DNA of 64,000 nucleotides from Hermodice carunculata (GCA_964020975.1 CAXHWN010002684.1:1020932-1084931); one strand, 5' to 3'; counted from the stretch's first letter, positions 46,651 to 60,600 are shown. A program made the numbers and translations. The notes: generated from the sequence alone by a model not told the origin.

Positions 46651-49600
46651 GGAAGGATACGTAACTGACCAAAGTTGCTTATTATAATAATTTATACAGG
46701 TACTGTAAAACCTGTCAAAGCCAAACGCCCTTGGAACCCGGCCAAAGTGTTCGGGTATCGGAGGCGTTCAGCTAATGGAGGGTCAGTGGCATGGCCTTTT
46801 GGTTACATCCTGCACATGAAAATTATTAATTCACCTGCACATGCACTGGGTAATTTACCAGGTCCCATATATATTTGTATCAACATATCAGCCTAAAGAA
46901 ATCTTAGGTCTTGCTTTTGTCACCTTATCATGACGATCGTGTGCATGACTTAATTCATCGCTATGCTGGTTGGCTGTTACCAAGTGGGACATGCAATGGA
47001 CACGCTATCATGAAAAAAATCGCGCTGGGAGTGGCCCATTCTCGGGGCTTTGGCTCTGATTGTGTCATCAGAAAAGCAGCATTATACTTATTTTATCACT
47101 GTATAATGTTGAGGAAGGATCATCATTGTGATTGTCTGATTTTAAGCTACAACATGTGGAAGAGGTGGTAACGTAGAAGGTGTCCATCTGCTCACAATGA
47201 CAAAAGATGAACACCTAGTACAGTGTAATGCTATGTCCTACCTTGCCCTGCTTGACTGAACATGCACTAAAAGTCACATGTATGCTAATGCTACAAGTGA
47301 CACCTGGTGGGAGGGGTTGTAGTTAGTAAGGTGCATCACTGTTATTGATGTTCTGAGTACCCTGTCAAATTTCCATGAAAAAAATAAAGAATTTCCTGTT
47401 TTTGGAAAGGCACTGTGCAGGGGCAGTTGTACAAAAGACATTTTCACACAGAAATAGCCAACTGTACAGGGTGTACATAAGTCATGTGATCGCTGTATGA
47501 GGTCAGTATTTTTGAGGTAAGAATTCCAGTGTGTCTGGTCTGTGAAAGAACACACTGTGATGTACTGTGCTTTTTACATAGGAAGTTAAGAACTGATGCT
47601 TCACTAATTATACGTTATTTAGGTTTTCCAGTATTCACCTTTTGTAATCTTCAAATGTCAGAATTAAGTAGATGTGTCAATATAATTGGTTGGGTGTAAA
47701 CTTACGTGGTTACGTCCTGGATAATCTAAAGACATATGATAGCTTTCAAAGCTGGCAAGTTGCCCTATGCTCAAAGCAGCCATGCCATTACCAGTATGTT
47801 GATATTTCACTTCAAAGAACTCCTACATTTATGCCAAATTAAGTTGTCATGTTAGAAAGACAGTATTTTTACTCCATTATCCACTACCTGTATAATCTAA
47901 GCCTGATTTAGATTTTAAGTGTGTAATATTAACTTTTCTGGGCTGGTTGCGTTACGTGGTTGTCATATAATCCTATGCATAGCAGTATACTCTCAAAAAA
48001 ATTCATTTTGTTGCCAGTTAAAACGTGGTCTAAATTTTGTTTGGTAAATAGCTTTTATAGCAATTGAATCCAGCAATATTCTAATAGTTGTCAAACCTGT
48101 AATATCTTATGCATTGCAGATTGACATTTTAATTTTTTTTTACTTGAAAAGACAAATGCCCTATAACATATCTACTTCATCAATGCCAGAAATTCCATCA
48201 GCACTCTGCATATCCATTCCTGTTCCTGCATACCTCAAAAATGTGACTACAGAATAAATGATAAATTTCATTTTTGGGCAAAATAGAAGAAAAAGCGACC
48301 TGTCATTGTGAACATAGTAATGGGTCTTGAGGGGGATATGGAAACATGTTTGAGGGTCTGGTATACTGATACATGTATGTCTGATTGATGTGTGTGTGTT
48401 TGTGTGTTGATTACCAAGCTTTTATTGTTTATAGTGACATGAATAGTTTGTTTGCCCCATGTAACAGTGACTGCATGGTCTTCATCTCCCCCAAGTTGCA
48501 CATGAAATTTGAGCTGTCATCAAATAACTCTGAAGACATTGAGCAATCTGGCATATAAGTAGCTGTTCTTCTGATTAACATGAGAATAGCAGCTTGAATG
48601 ACATCCTTATGTATAGCTATTACCATGTATTGAAACCCATTTGTAATAAAAGAGTAAACCACACTTATTTAGGATTGTAGGAAGCTAAAATATTGATAAT
48701 TGAGTTAGTTACCCTTTATGTGTATTAGATGGTCCTTAAAGTTTCTTATGTTACATGACATCAATGTGAAAGTATCAATATTAAATTGATTTTGTTTTAT
48801 TATATTTTATTTTACATGTCTCATATCCTTAGCAGCTACATTTAGTAGCTGGGTCCATGTCCAATTCATAAGTTTGTTACTTCACAGCAGAGAAACCAGG
48901 GACAGATTTTGGAAGATAATGTGTAGTTTTTATGATACAGTAGTCACAACGCTGTTGAGAGACTGCTCCACTGAGGGACTATCTGCCTTCTCAGACCACT
49001 TTCACCAGGTCTATCTTTTCCATGTGCCTTTACCTCCAATGAGAAACCACCTGCTCCATGTGACCACTTTTAAACCTGGCCAAGGGTTGGTCTCTCAGGG
49101 ACTGCTGTATTTTATAATATACATAATTATACTCTACCATGACACCCTAAATTTCCACGTTGGAAATATTTATTTGTTGTGTTGTTGTACATTTTTATTT
49201 ATCAACTAACCAGTATGTGAAGACATTAAAATATGATTAGGTTGTTGGTATAACTCAATTTGATGGAAACAATCTGATCTTCAAAATGATTTAAAATTTA
49301 AGAAAATTGCTTGAAATGTAAGAATCCAAAATTCATAGCAATTTTGGGAAATTTGCAGCAATATGTTGTGAAATATTTTAACAGAAGTACCTCATGACAA
49401 TGTCTCAATTTAAATTAATTGAAAATGTGTTTGATTCTAAGAGCAAAGTCAGTATATATTGAACAGCCTTGACAAATATGCAAAGCTTGTGGCAAAATAA
49501 ATCACATCCAATGAATTCCGCTTTCAAGAAATGGATACAATAAAAGACTTAAAAATGAAATAAATAAATTTTATAATAACTTTTTATTAAAGACATATTA

Positions 49601-50439
49601 GAAATTTGGATATCTAAGTCGAGAAACACATTTTTGTTGCTACGAGTATAATAATTTAATTTGTCAATGTTTTAGCTGCAATACAGTAAGTGTGTGGATT
49701 TAGAAACCAAGGGTTGTTTGCAAGTATAAGAGCACTAATGATATGGAAACAGCCTCATACATATGAGAATTTACGTTAAATAACAATAAATGATCTCGGT
49801 AGTAACATTTTCAGGCTTCTGTGGTTACAGAATTGCAGACTGAAATATGCAAAAGGGGTATCTGAAACCGAATTCACACCGAGCACTTTTAAAGAATCTG
49901 TGTGTACTGGTTTTTTATTCTTTCTGAAACAAGGAACACACTCCTACACACTTTGGTCAAGTTTCACTTAATTTTCCACATGTTCCAAAACCATCACCAG
50001 AGAATACCTCACTTAAGTAAACCTGTTCATGAACCACATGGACCTACATAAACTGTCTCCAAGAGGGGTCAACTTTCACATCCAATTTCCTCTTAATCTC
50101 CCTGGTTCCCTATTTAAGACCAAGCTGGCAAACAGGTGTGCAATTAGTGGGGCCAGGTGTTGCTGTTTTCAAGTGGTATGTGACTTCCATGCTGTGGTCA
50201 GTAATGCCCAGTTACAAGTCGTATGGTCGCATCCACAAAATAATGAATTGAAAGCAATTTTGACAAATTTTGGTATTTTTTTGTGGGTGAACAGGAAGTG
50301 AAGTGTACATGTATTCAATAGATATTTGATAAAACCAGCGAATGCTACTTCTGGTCATTAATAAAATTGAAGAGTAAAATGCTATACATCTGTGCATCCA
50401 AAACTTGTACCAAAGTTGGCCAAAGACCCAGCATTTTTA

Positions 50440-52020
50440 TTCCCTGCCCACGAAGTGGGGGAGGGGATATGGTAATGGGCACTGTCCCTCCCATATCTTT
50501 TACATTATTAATGCTACCTCTTCAAATTTTTTATGGTGGGTAGACCTCAGGTAGTAGGTGTGCATAGGCATTGTTTTGTGTGGCTAGTTACTTGCATTAA
50601 TTAATTAACAAAGTTGGTTAAGCAAGACAACTTTTGTCCGGGCCATATCTTCTAAATTATTAACGCTAGCCCTTTGAATTTTTTGTGGTGTATAGACCTT
50701 AGGTAGTAGGTGTGCATAGGCATTGTTTTCTGTGGCTAATTACTTCCATTAATTAATTAATTAACAAAGTTCATTAAGCAAGCTCAAGCTACAATACAAA
50801 TTTTGTCAGGGCCATATCTTCTAAATTATTGATGCCAGACCTTTGATTTTTTTATGGTGGGTAGACCTCAGGTAGTAGGTGTGCATAGGCATTGTTTTGT
50901 GTGGCTAATTACTTCCATTAATTAATTAATTAATTAATTAACAAACAAAGTTCATTAAGCAAGCTCAAGATACAATACAAATTTTGTCCGGGCCATATCT
51001 TCTAAATTATAGATGCCAGCCCTTTGATTTTTTTGTGGTGGATAGACCTTAGATACTAGGTGTGCATAGGCATTGTATTGTGTGGCTTATAACTTCCATT
51101 AATTAATTAATTAACAAATTTTGTTAAGGAAGACAAATTTTGTCTGGGTCATATCTTCTAAACTATTAATCCTTTCCCTTTGAATTTTTAAAGTTGCTAG
51201 ACCTTAGGTAGCAGGTGTGCATAGGCATTGTTTTGTGTGGCTAATTACTTTCATTAATTGATTAATTAACAAAGTTCGTTAAGCAAGCTCAAGATTTGTC
51301 CGGGCCATATTTTCTAAACTATTAATACCAACCCTTTGAAATTTTTATGGCTAATAGACCTTTGGTAGTAGGTGTGCATAGGCACTGTTTCGCGTGGCTA
51401 ATTACTTTCATTGATTAATTAATTAATAAAGTTCATTAAGCAAGCTCAAGATACAATACAATTTTGTGTGAAGCATAACTTTGCAACTAAAAGTGGTAAC
51501 CCTTTCAGATTTTCAGGGTTGGTAGACCAGAGGTAGGAGGTGTTCATAGGCAGAAATATTTTTGACTAATTACTTTCCTTCATTAATATATTAACTAACA
51601 AAGTTCATTAAGCAAGCTCAAGATGCAATACATTTTGTCAGGAGTATAACTTTGCAATTATAAGTGGTAACCCTTTAAGATATTTAGGGTTGGTAGACCA
51701 GAAGTAGGAGGTGTGCATAAGCATAAATTTATGTGGCTAATTACTTTCCTTTATTTGTTTATTAATTAACGAAGTTCATTTAGGCAAGCTCAAGATCCCA
51801 ATACAATTTTGTCTGGAGCATATCTTTGCAACTATAAGTGATAGCTCTTTGAGATTTGCAGGGTTGGTAGACCTGAGGTAGGAAGTGTGCATAGACATAA
51901 ATTTATGTGTACTTTCCTTCATTAATTAATTAATTAAGAAAAGGTTGTTAGGCAACCACAAATTTTGTCCTGGCCATATCTCCATGATTACTGTGGGCGG
52001 GGGATATGGCTAGCGTCAAC
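50440..52020. repeat. Tandem array, nine units of ~150-180 bp
   Basis: Each unit holds GGGCCATATCTTCTAAATTA, ...CCCTTTGA.TTTTT, TAGACCT.AGGTAGTAGGTG, TGCATAGGCATTG, TTAATTAATTAA and AAGCAAGCTCAAGATACAAT. The TGCATAGG anchor recurs from 50561 to 51888 at 152-181 bp. The array is bracketed by CCCACGAAGTGGGGGAGGGG at left and GTGGGCGGGGGATATGG at right. Confidence 0.9.
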
Positions 52021-52599
52021 GGTTACTTGTTACAGTTTCCTTGCTTTGCTCATCTTTGATTTTAATTATAGATTGCCCCAATAATGAGATTATGTAATTG
52101 CATGAATAATCTTTATCGACAAATACTCTACATAGAAGTACAATGCAGTCAGAGAACAAACAGTGTATAATGAAATACACTATCAAAAAGTCCTACACAA
52201 ATATGTAAATATTCTGATATACATGTACACAGCCGACTTCACTTACACAAGACATTTTATGAACAGGCATATTCCCCATAGAGTAATGGTCCACATTATG
52301 TTGCTGTGTTTTTATTGTTACTTATTATGTGAATAGCACAACACCGGGAAAAGAGAAACACTGGATTTTTCTTTTAACATGGATTAGGCTTGATGGAAAG
52401 TATGTTCAAAAGGTGTGAAATTTATATGTCACAGTAATTTAAATTATTTGGAAATAAACACATTCAAATTGTTACCAGATGTCTTGGCGCCACAAGACTG
52501 GCAACAGTTTTAACATGTTCAATAGGCAACCCAAACAACACTGTGATGTTTGAAGGAACTACAAAGTGTTGAACAGGTACAACTGGCTTATGAGTATTC

Positions 52600-54110
52600 A
52601 AATGACAGGTTTTTACCTCAGCAGACACACTAGTCAGGCTGAGCTTTTAGGAGGCCATCCCTCGTTCATCCCTTCACAATTATTTTTTCAACTTCTCCAA
52701 AATTGTCACCCAGATTCACTTCAAACTTGGTGGCAATATACCTTGTGTAGGTCTCTACCAAGTTTGTTCAAATGGTCACGCTCCAGTGGTTTATGGTTGT
52801 TTTAATGATTTTTTTTTGACAAATCGTACAAAATGTTCCCCGAAACCGCACACCCAATTGCTTTGATATCACACCGGAACACTCCTAGGGACTCCCAGTT
52901 CTTAATTTGTTCACCAGCTGGTGCTGCAATTTATATTTTTTATGAATTTTTTTGTGTGTTTTTTCAACTTCTTCTCTAGAGCTGTCACTGAGATTAAGCT
53001 GAAATTTGGTGGATATGTTCCTTGTGGAAGGGTCAAACAAAGTTGTTCACTAGGTAGCACTGCTATGTATTCCTGATTTTTAATGATTTTTTCAATTCAA
53101 GTACTTAATCGGTAAATGCACCTTTCCTATTGATTGCCATGTAATTCAATGGGCATTCTAATGCTAAATCACATTGTTGACTTCTCCAAAACTGCCTCCA
53201 GATTGACTTCAAACTTGGTGGCAATGTACCATGGTTGGGTCTCTAGCAAGTTTGTAAAAGTGGTCATGCTTCAGTAATTTATTGAATTTTTTATGATTTT
53301 TTTTTGTTGGGGGGGGGGGGGAGGGATCGTAAAAATTATCTCCAAAACCCATCACCCAGTTGCTTTGATATTATACAGGCACACTCCTAGCTAGGGTCTC
53401 AAATGTTTTCTATTTTTTATGATTTTTTTGTGTGTTTTCACTATTTTGGACTTTTCTTCCAGAACCGTCACTCAGATTAAACTGAAACTTGGTGGCTATG
53501 TTCCTTGTGAAAGGGTCAAAGTTGTTTGCTGGGTAGCACTCCTGTGGATTCCCGATTTTTAACATTTTTTTTCAGTTCAGGTACTTGTTGGCAAATGCAC
53601 CTTTACTATCAATTACTGTGCAAGTCAATGGGCATTCTAATGCTGATTCACATTTGGACTTCTCTGAAACTGTTGTCCAGATTCACTTCAAACTTGTTAA
53701 CAATGTACCTTGGGTGGGTCACTACCAAGTTTGTTTAAATGGTCATGCCTCAGTGATTTTTGGATTTTTATTAATTTTGTTCTTCTTTTGGGGGGGGGGG
53801 GGGGGCAAATCTTTAAAAATCTTCTCCACAACCACTCATCCAATTGCTTTGATATCACACTGGAACACTCCCAGCTAGGATCTCCCAGTTCTTAATTTGT
53901 TCACCAGGTGGTGCTGCAAATTTAAGCTTAGCTGACTTGCTGGTCAGGCTGCGCTTTAGGAGGCTCAGTTGTCCATGTTAGAAATACTTCCAAATGTCAC
54001 TTGCACTCAGCTAATCCTCATCACAGGTCTATTCAGTTGTAACCTTGATTTTGTGGGACAAGCTTAGGTTACCCGAGCACAGGCTATTCGTGCAGCCCTC
54101 TAGGTTTTAG
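52600..54110. repeat. Composite tandem array, ~480-bp units, part 1
   Basis: Anchors TTCAAACTTGGTGGCAAT (about 52720, 53205) and a variant near 53685 are 477-491 bp apart. Each unit also has CACCCAATTGCTTTGATATC, TTCACCAGGTGGTGCTGC, GAAA.TTGGTGG.TATGTTCC and TCAATGGGCATTCTAATGC. It begins and ends with CTGACTTGCTGGTCAGGCTG-like borders. Open frames such as VPWVG.YQVC.NGH are repeat-derived. Confidence 0.9.
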
Positions 54111-54670
54111 CTCTGCTGACTTGTCAGTCACCAGAGCTTATAGAATCCGTTTGCGTCCGTCATCCGTCCATCCTTCCGTCTGTCCGTCTGTTGTTAGACT
54201 TTTTACATTTTCAACTTCTTCTCAAAAACCGCTACATAGAATGTTTTGATTTTGCACATGGATGATCCCCAGGTAGACCTCTACCAAGTTTGCAAAGGAG
54301 ATGATGATGCAATAATTTTTCTATTTTTTATGAATTTTTTAATTTATTTTTTGAAAAAAATTAAAATTTCATCTTAAGAACTACAAAGCCAATTGCTTTG
54401 ATATTGCACATAGGGTCATCTGGGGTCAACTAGTTCTTATTTTGGCCACCAGGTGGTGCTGTGATTTTCCCCTATATTTTTAATGAATTATTGCCTGTTA
54501 AGGCTATTTTCGACTTCTTCTCCAGAACGGCTTAACAGAATTGCTTAAAATTATATCAGAATATAGCTGGACATTAGACAATAAAAGTTTGGGAAAATAA
54601 TATGGATATGTTAATTTTAGGAAAAGTTATGGGATATCAAACTTCGCAACTGTAAGTAAGTGCTACAGCT
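54110..54670. repeat. Related repeat with GTCCGTC run
   Basis: Starts TTTAGCTCTGCTGACTTGTC, then a CGTCCGTCATCCGTCCATCC stretch, then CAAAAACCGCTACATAGAAT. The right part (54338-54668) matches 59457-59780 closely. Confidence 0.75.
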
Positions 54671-54671
54671 G

Positions 54672-54722
<51 letters not shown>
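54671..54722. repeat. (TA)n microsatellite
   Basis: Nearly perfect TA with two TGTATA interruptions. Confidence 0.95.
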
Positions 54723-54764
54723 GGCAATACAGTGCATATATTACACTTTCGTATTTACCCTTTT

Positions 54765-54912
54765 GACTTCTCCTCAAAAACCGCTGTATGGAATGTTTTA
54801 ATTTTGCACATGGATGTTGCCCAGGTGAACCTCTATCAAGTTTGGGAAGGAGATGATGATGCAATAATTTTTCTATTTTTAATGAATTTTTATCTGTGGC
54901 AAAGCCACAGAT
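54765..54912. repeat. Repeat unit ending in a perfect hairpin
   Basis: 54765-54890 repeats 54221-54345. It ends at ATCTGTGGC-AAA-GCCACAGAT (54892-54912), a perfect 9-bp stem. Confidence 0.75.
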
Positions 54913-56035
54913 ATTACAATCAGTTTTGGCGGCCATCTTTGTTTACGTGTTGCTTGGCAATGCAAAAAAAAATTGGGGATATCCAAGTTTCTGAACGGGA
55001 ATTTAAGGTTTAAGGCCCAATTGTTGAGGTTGCGGGTCTGAAGAGCTTGAAAAGAACCATTTGTGAGTCCTCAATTAATTCAATTTAGTTGAAAACTTGA
55101 TGCGAAGTTGATATATGGGTCAAGGGCCGCTCTCAGAAGTCTGAAAATATCCACTTGTTGCTCATTAGGGGATCGTTTCACCCGAAAAAAACGCGCCTCT
55201 GTGTCGTGAAGAAAGTATAGCTGCAGGTCGTTTGTTAATTTTTGGGGTACATCTTTTAATAAGAGGCTTTTTCTTATCTGTGTGTACACAAGTGTTCTAA
55301 TATAAGTGCGTAATTATCCAACCTTGATGCCAGTATAACCCTGCCACCGGAGACAAAGGAACTTGCCCAAGACCAATCGGTCACCCGTGGGCGTGGCGTA
55401 TGCAGTCAGAATTACACGCGTGCGCACAATGGCACATCGCTCCACATGTTGGTTCGACGTTCCGCTTGTGTTTACATCGGCCGTAACGAAAGAGAGTGGT
55501 AATAATATTGACTTTTGGTTAAATTTTTGGGTACGTCTTTTTATGAGAGGCTATTTCGTAAGGCAGACTTTGTTCGAAAACTTCGGCACATGTTACCGCA
55601 ATACAGAATGGGAAGACGAGCTTGCACTTCCCTGCTGAAGGCTGAATGAATTAACCCAAATTCTTGAGTTTGCACATCCGGGTATACAAATGGAGATGTA
55701 CGGTCATCAGTTTGCACGAGGAAGAATCTGGTGATTGCTGTGTCGAACTCTTTGGATTGCATAGACAAGAAAGAAAGACCAAAGTTTAATATAGAAGGCA
55801 TATCAGAGCACTGTCCGCATAGAATGACAGAATCTGTTGTATTCGAGCAACGGACAGAGTGTTCAAACGATCGCAATTTCACCGCAACCCAAATGAGGCC
55901 CCGGCATACGCGATGCAAAGCGAGAGCCGATCAATATTTCTGCGTGCCGTGGGGCTCCCGTTGGAATGTAGGATATCAAATCAATTTAATGGAATTGAAA
56001 TAAAAGTACATGTACATAAAAATACTTGAGGTCCT
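54913..56035. other. CpG-richer island, unclassified
   Basis: Richer in CpG than its surroundings, with open frames on both strands (55080-55289 -, 55363-55638 +, 55541-55918 -, 55731-56003 +) but no recognisable domain. A direct repeat, TTTGTTAATTTTTGGGGTAC at 55231 and GGTTAAATTTTTGGGTAC at 55517, followed by AAGAGGC/GAGAGGC, spans about 285 bp. It could be a transposon interior or a diverged exon cluster. Confidence 0.4.
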
Positions 56036-56064
56036 CCCCCCCCCCCCCCCCCCCCCCCCCCCCC
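56036..56064. repeat. 29-bp C-run
   Basis: Uninterrupted C homopolymer directly after the CpG-richer island. Confidence 0.95.
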
Positions 56065-56850
56065 GTGTCAAAAGATTGTGAAATTAACCGCTGAATTATA
56101 GCACTGCAGGCTTTAGATATTATAATGAATTTGTCAAGAACATTAACATATTTCTCCATTTACTACTCTGGCAGATTGTCATATTGACGTGCACAAGTTC
56201 CAACATGTATCATTTTTCATCTTTCACTGTCTTTTACCCACCACACGTCATCCAAGGAGGAAAGGATGCCAGACAAAGATGTATTTGAAGCGATTCTGTA
56301 ATATACTTGAGATGTGAAAGTTTAGTTTTATTTCATTAAAATGCAAGGAAGGCCGACACTCGGAACATATACTTTTAAATCAATCAACCAATACAATAAA
56401 CAAATTACAATATTTAAATAGATTGAAAGCTAATTGCCTCCGTGAAAATTTTGTTTGCATCATCAAAAAGATGCAGTGCCAGTGTAATGTTTGTCAAGAA
56501 TAATTTGTGTTTATAATTTTCAAGAATTTGACAGAAAAACATTAAATAATTTTTGGAATTCAATAGAATCTTGATATCAGATAATTAACTCAACTTAAGT
56601 ACATCAAATCACATTGTGATTCAAAGATTCATAGTTTATGAAAATTGAAAGAAAAAATCCCTACCTACCTACCTACTCTACTTTTGTGCTTCGCTGCAAC
56701 AGGAAACATGACATTTGTTTTAGGCCTCACCAACGCTATTTGCCTGTCCAGGACTCCGCAGAATAGAAGTGCTAATATCTTATAACTTTAGTCTTGTATT
56801 GAAGTTCCTGAGTAAAGTTACCACCTGTAACATGGCTTTTTGACTCACAG
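56065..56850. other. AT-rich, nothing recognised
   Basis: No exon, RNA gene or repeat family identified, apart from a short CTAC run near 56665. Confidence 0.55.
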
Positions 56851-59210
56851 TCGCTTCTTGGCTCAGCTGACCTACCAGTCCGGTTGAGATATTAGAAGAC
56901 TCAGTCATCCATGGCTTCTCTCTGTCCATTCACAATACACCTTTTTTGACTTCTTCTCCAAAACAGCCTGCCAGATTCACTTCAAACTTGGTGGCTATGT
57001 ACCTTGGGTGGGCTCTACCTAGTTTGTTCAAATGGTCATGCTCCAGTCATTTTTAGCTCAGCAGACTTGTCAGTCAGTTGAGCTTATCTTATGGTCCTCT
57101 GTCCGTCGTCCTCCCTCCGTCAACAATTCACATTTTCGACTTCTCCGAAACTGCCAGATCCCACTTCAAACTTGGGGGTGGGGGTGCCTTGGGTGGGTGT
57201 CTACCAAGTTTGTTCAAATGGTCATGGTCCAGTGATTTTTGGATTTTTTAATGATTTTTTTTGGGGGGAGGGTTGGGCAAACCTTAAAAAATCTCGTTCT
57301 CCGAAATCGCTCGCCCAATTGCTTTGATATTAAACAGGAACACTCCCTGGGACTCCTAGTTCTTAATTTGTTCACCAGGTGGCGCTGCAATTTTTTCCTA
57401 TTTTTTATGAATTTTTTTGTGTTATAGCATTTTTTGACTTCTTCTCTAGAACTCTCACTCAGATTAAGCTGAAACATGGTGGATATGTTCCTTGTAGACG
57501 GGTCAAACAACGTTGTTTACTATGTGGGGCTGCTGCGGATTCCTGATGTTTAACAACTTTTTCAATTCGGCTCTTTTTCAGTAAATGCACCTTTCCTATT
57601 GATTACTATGTAAGTCAATGGGCTTTCTTATGACAATTTACATTTTCAACTTCTTCTCCAAAACCATCATCCAGATTTACTTCAAATTTGGTGGGGATGT
57701 ACCTTGGGTGGGTGTCTACCAGGTTTTTTCCAATGATTTTTGGATTTTTTTATTAATTTTTTTTTTCAAAAATCTTTGCAAAAGTTTGAATAGGAAAGTT
57801 TAACATGGGAATATCTTGTAATGCCTATAACTTAAATAATTTTGGCCAGCTTGACTTCAAACTTGGTGGGGATGTGCCTTGGGTGGATCTCTACCAAGTT
57901 TGTAAAAATGGTCATGCTCTATTGATTTTTTGATTTTTTAATGAATTTTTTTGTTCTTTTTTGGAACAAACCTTAAAAACTCTTCTTCTGCGAAACCGCT
58001 CACCCAATTGCTTTGGTATCGTACATAGACACTCCCAGGGGCATATAGTTCCAAATTTGTTCACCAGGTGGTGCTGCATTTTTTTCTTAAATTTTTTTAT
58101 GAATTTTTTGTATGGTTTTGCGATTTTTCAGTTGTTCTCAGAACGGTCACTCAGATGAAGCTGAAATGTGATGGATATGTTCTTGTGGCAGGGTCAAACA
58201 AAGTTGTTCACTAGGTGGCACTGCTTTGGATTCCTGATTTTTAAGGATATTTTTCAATTACAGTACTTACCAGTTGATGGAGCTTTCCTATTGATTACTA
58301 TGTAAGTCAATGGGCATTCTAACGCTAATTCGCAGGACAACTGACACGAAATTTACTATTTACTTGATAACTTGAGATCTGTTTTGAGTTAGTAGCGTGA
58401 TGCAGCAGGTTAATGTTTCTGTATGAAGGTCATGCTTAGACAGTACATAAATGACCTTGATCTCGTTTCTGGGGTCACAGTGCAACTTACATGAATTTTA
58501 CTCTTCATTATAACTTGAGAACTACTTGAACCTTGACGTTGCACATGTTAGTGTTCAGACGTACTCAGAACATTGGTGACCTTGATCCTTTCCCAAGTTC
58601 ACAGAGCTGCAAGTGTGATGAATGTCTAGGTCAGGTGAGCATGGGCTGTTCACACAGCCTGCTTGTTTGGAGTTTTTGTTTGTTTTTTGGGGGGCAAATC
58701 TTAAATAAATCTTCTCCAAAACCGCTCATGCAGTTGCTTTGATATCACACAGGAACACTCATAGGGACTCTTAGCTTTTAATTGTTCACCAGGTGGTGCT
58801 GCATTTTTTTCTAATTTTTTTAATGATTTTTTTGAGTGTTTTCTCTATTTTCGACTTCTCGAGAACTGTCACTCAGGTTAAGCTGAAAATTTGTGGGTAT
58901 GTTCCATGTGAAATTGTCAAACAAAGTTGTCACTAGGTGCCATTGCTATGGATTCCTGATTTTGAATGATGTTTTCAATTCAGATACTTCTTGGTAAAAG
59001 CACCTTTCTTATTGTCAGATTACTATGCAAGTCAATGGGTATTCTAATGCTTTTTCACGTTTTGGACTTCTCTGAAGAAACTGTCTCATCTCAAACTTGG
59101 TGGCAGTGTACGTGGGTCGTCACGCTCCAGTGAATGTTTTATGATATTTAGCTCAGCTGACCTGCTACTCATCTGTCGGCAGAGCATTAGGCCCATGGGT
59201 CTGTTGTTCA
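56850..59210. repeat. Composite tandem array, part 2
   Basis: The same unit types as 52600-54110 reappear, with borders such as TTTAGCTCAGCAGACTTGTC (57052) and TTTAGCTCAGCTGACCTGCT (59149). It closes with GCATTAGGCCCATGGGTCTG. It contains a ~300-bp piece (58330-58670) of a different repeat (TGACCTTGAT..., GTCAGGTGAGCATGGGCTGT). Confidence 0.85.
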
Positions 59211-59456
59211 GAAAAATATCTTGATATGTTGGTCCTAAAAAGTGATCTCAATTTGGCCTGGTCTCTCAAGCCAGCTGTCACTGTATTCCCTTCTTTGGAA
59301 ACAAATTATGAAAGGTACAACACCAAAAACTTTAGAAAATGGAGAATATTCTGGAAGCACATCATATACACACACAATTATGTGTCTACCAAAAATACCA
59401 ATCGACCAACCAGTCAGTTTGCCGCCACAGATTACATTTTAGGCCCATGGCCTTGT

Positions 59457-59780
59457 TTAATTTATTTTTTGAAAAAAATAAAATTTCTTCATCACAAGAA
59501 CTACCTGGCCAATTGCTTTGATATTGCACATAGGGTCACCTGGGGTCAACTAGTTCTCATTTTGGCCATCAGGTGGCGCTGCAATTTTTCCTATTTTTTA
59601 AATGAATTTTTGCGTGTTAAGGCTATTTTCAACTTCTTCTCCAGAACAGCATGATAGAATTGCTTAAAATTTTATCAAAATATAGTTGGACATTAGACAA
59701 TGAAAGTTTGCGAAAATAATGTGGATATGTTAATTTTTGACAAAGTCATGCGATATCAGACTTTGTCACTGTAAGTGAGT
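59457..59780. repeat. Second copy of the 54338-54668 repeat
   Basis: Shares AATTTATTTTTTGAAAAAAA, CCAATTGCTTTGATATTGCA, GGTCAACTAGTTCT, CACTGTAAGT and the intervening order with the earlier copy, with many substitutions. Confidence 0.85.
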
Positions 59781-60600
59781 GTTGCCACTGTACATCAGCA
59801 GCCATTGAAACAGCAAGGTATGTCAATTGATAATACATGTAATACCATGGACAAGTCAGGTCGCCCTATTCAATTTTGTTTCCTGAATAAAAGCAGATCC
59901 AGTCAGCAGAGCACAGGATCATCATGATCCTCTTGTTTAAAAGTGGCATCACTGACAAAGTTGTGGGCCTTTGGTTTTTTACACCTTGCCACAAGTGACC
60001 AGTTGGTGCATGTTTGTATGTGTGTATATGTATACATGTATGTATTTTTGTGTATTTCATACATATGCACAGTAGGCATGAGTACCATGACTAATTTAAG
60101 TATCGTGATATGTTTCGATTCTGAGCTTTATATAGTGATACATGGACGCATAACAATATATCGTGGTCTACGTGTTTTGCGTGTGACCACACATGGTCAG
60201 CCACAATGTTGAATACATCACATTCCATTTTGTTTTATCGAAGTGATCACCACATAGATTGTTGTAAATTGCTTGATTTAAATTCCTAATTAGCTCCTTG
60301 GTCAATTTATCCCATCCTTAACTTTGGAAACCCATGGAGATGTAAAGTATCAGATCTTTATTGTGATTGTTGCAGTTCTTCCAAAATACATGGGCTGTGG
60401 GATGTAGCACAAACATATGTACATTTTTCATGTACATTTATGATCCAGCATACAATTTTCTATTATATATGTTAATGTATTTTTAATTTTCAGCGGTCAT
60501 GAATTTCACTTGTAAGAGGTTTTTTTTCAGTGTTCCCAATTTGTTACAGTTGAACATTTGAATAAAACCGGTAGAAATAAATTTTGTTGTCTGTCAAATA

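Noticed and set aside
46911-47171. 86-codon ORF with His/Arg-rich peptide
   Set aside because: No family similarity recognised and no splice or promoter context.
57032-58158. Several ORFs with VPWVG.YQVC.NGH peptides
   Set aside because: Arise from the composite tandem repeat and recur wherever the unit recurs.
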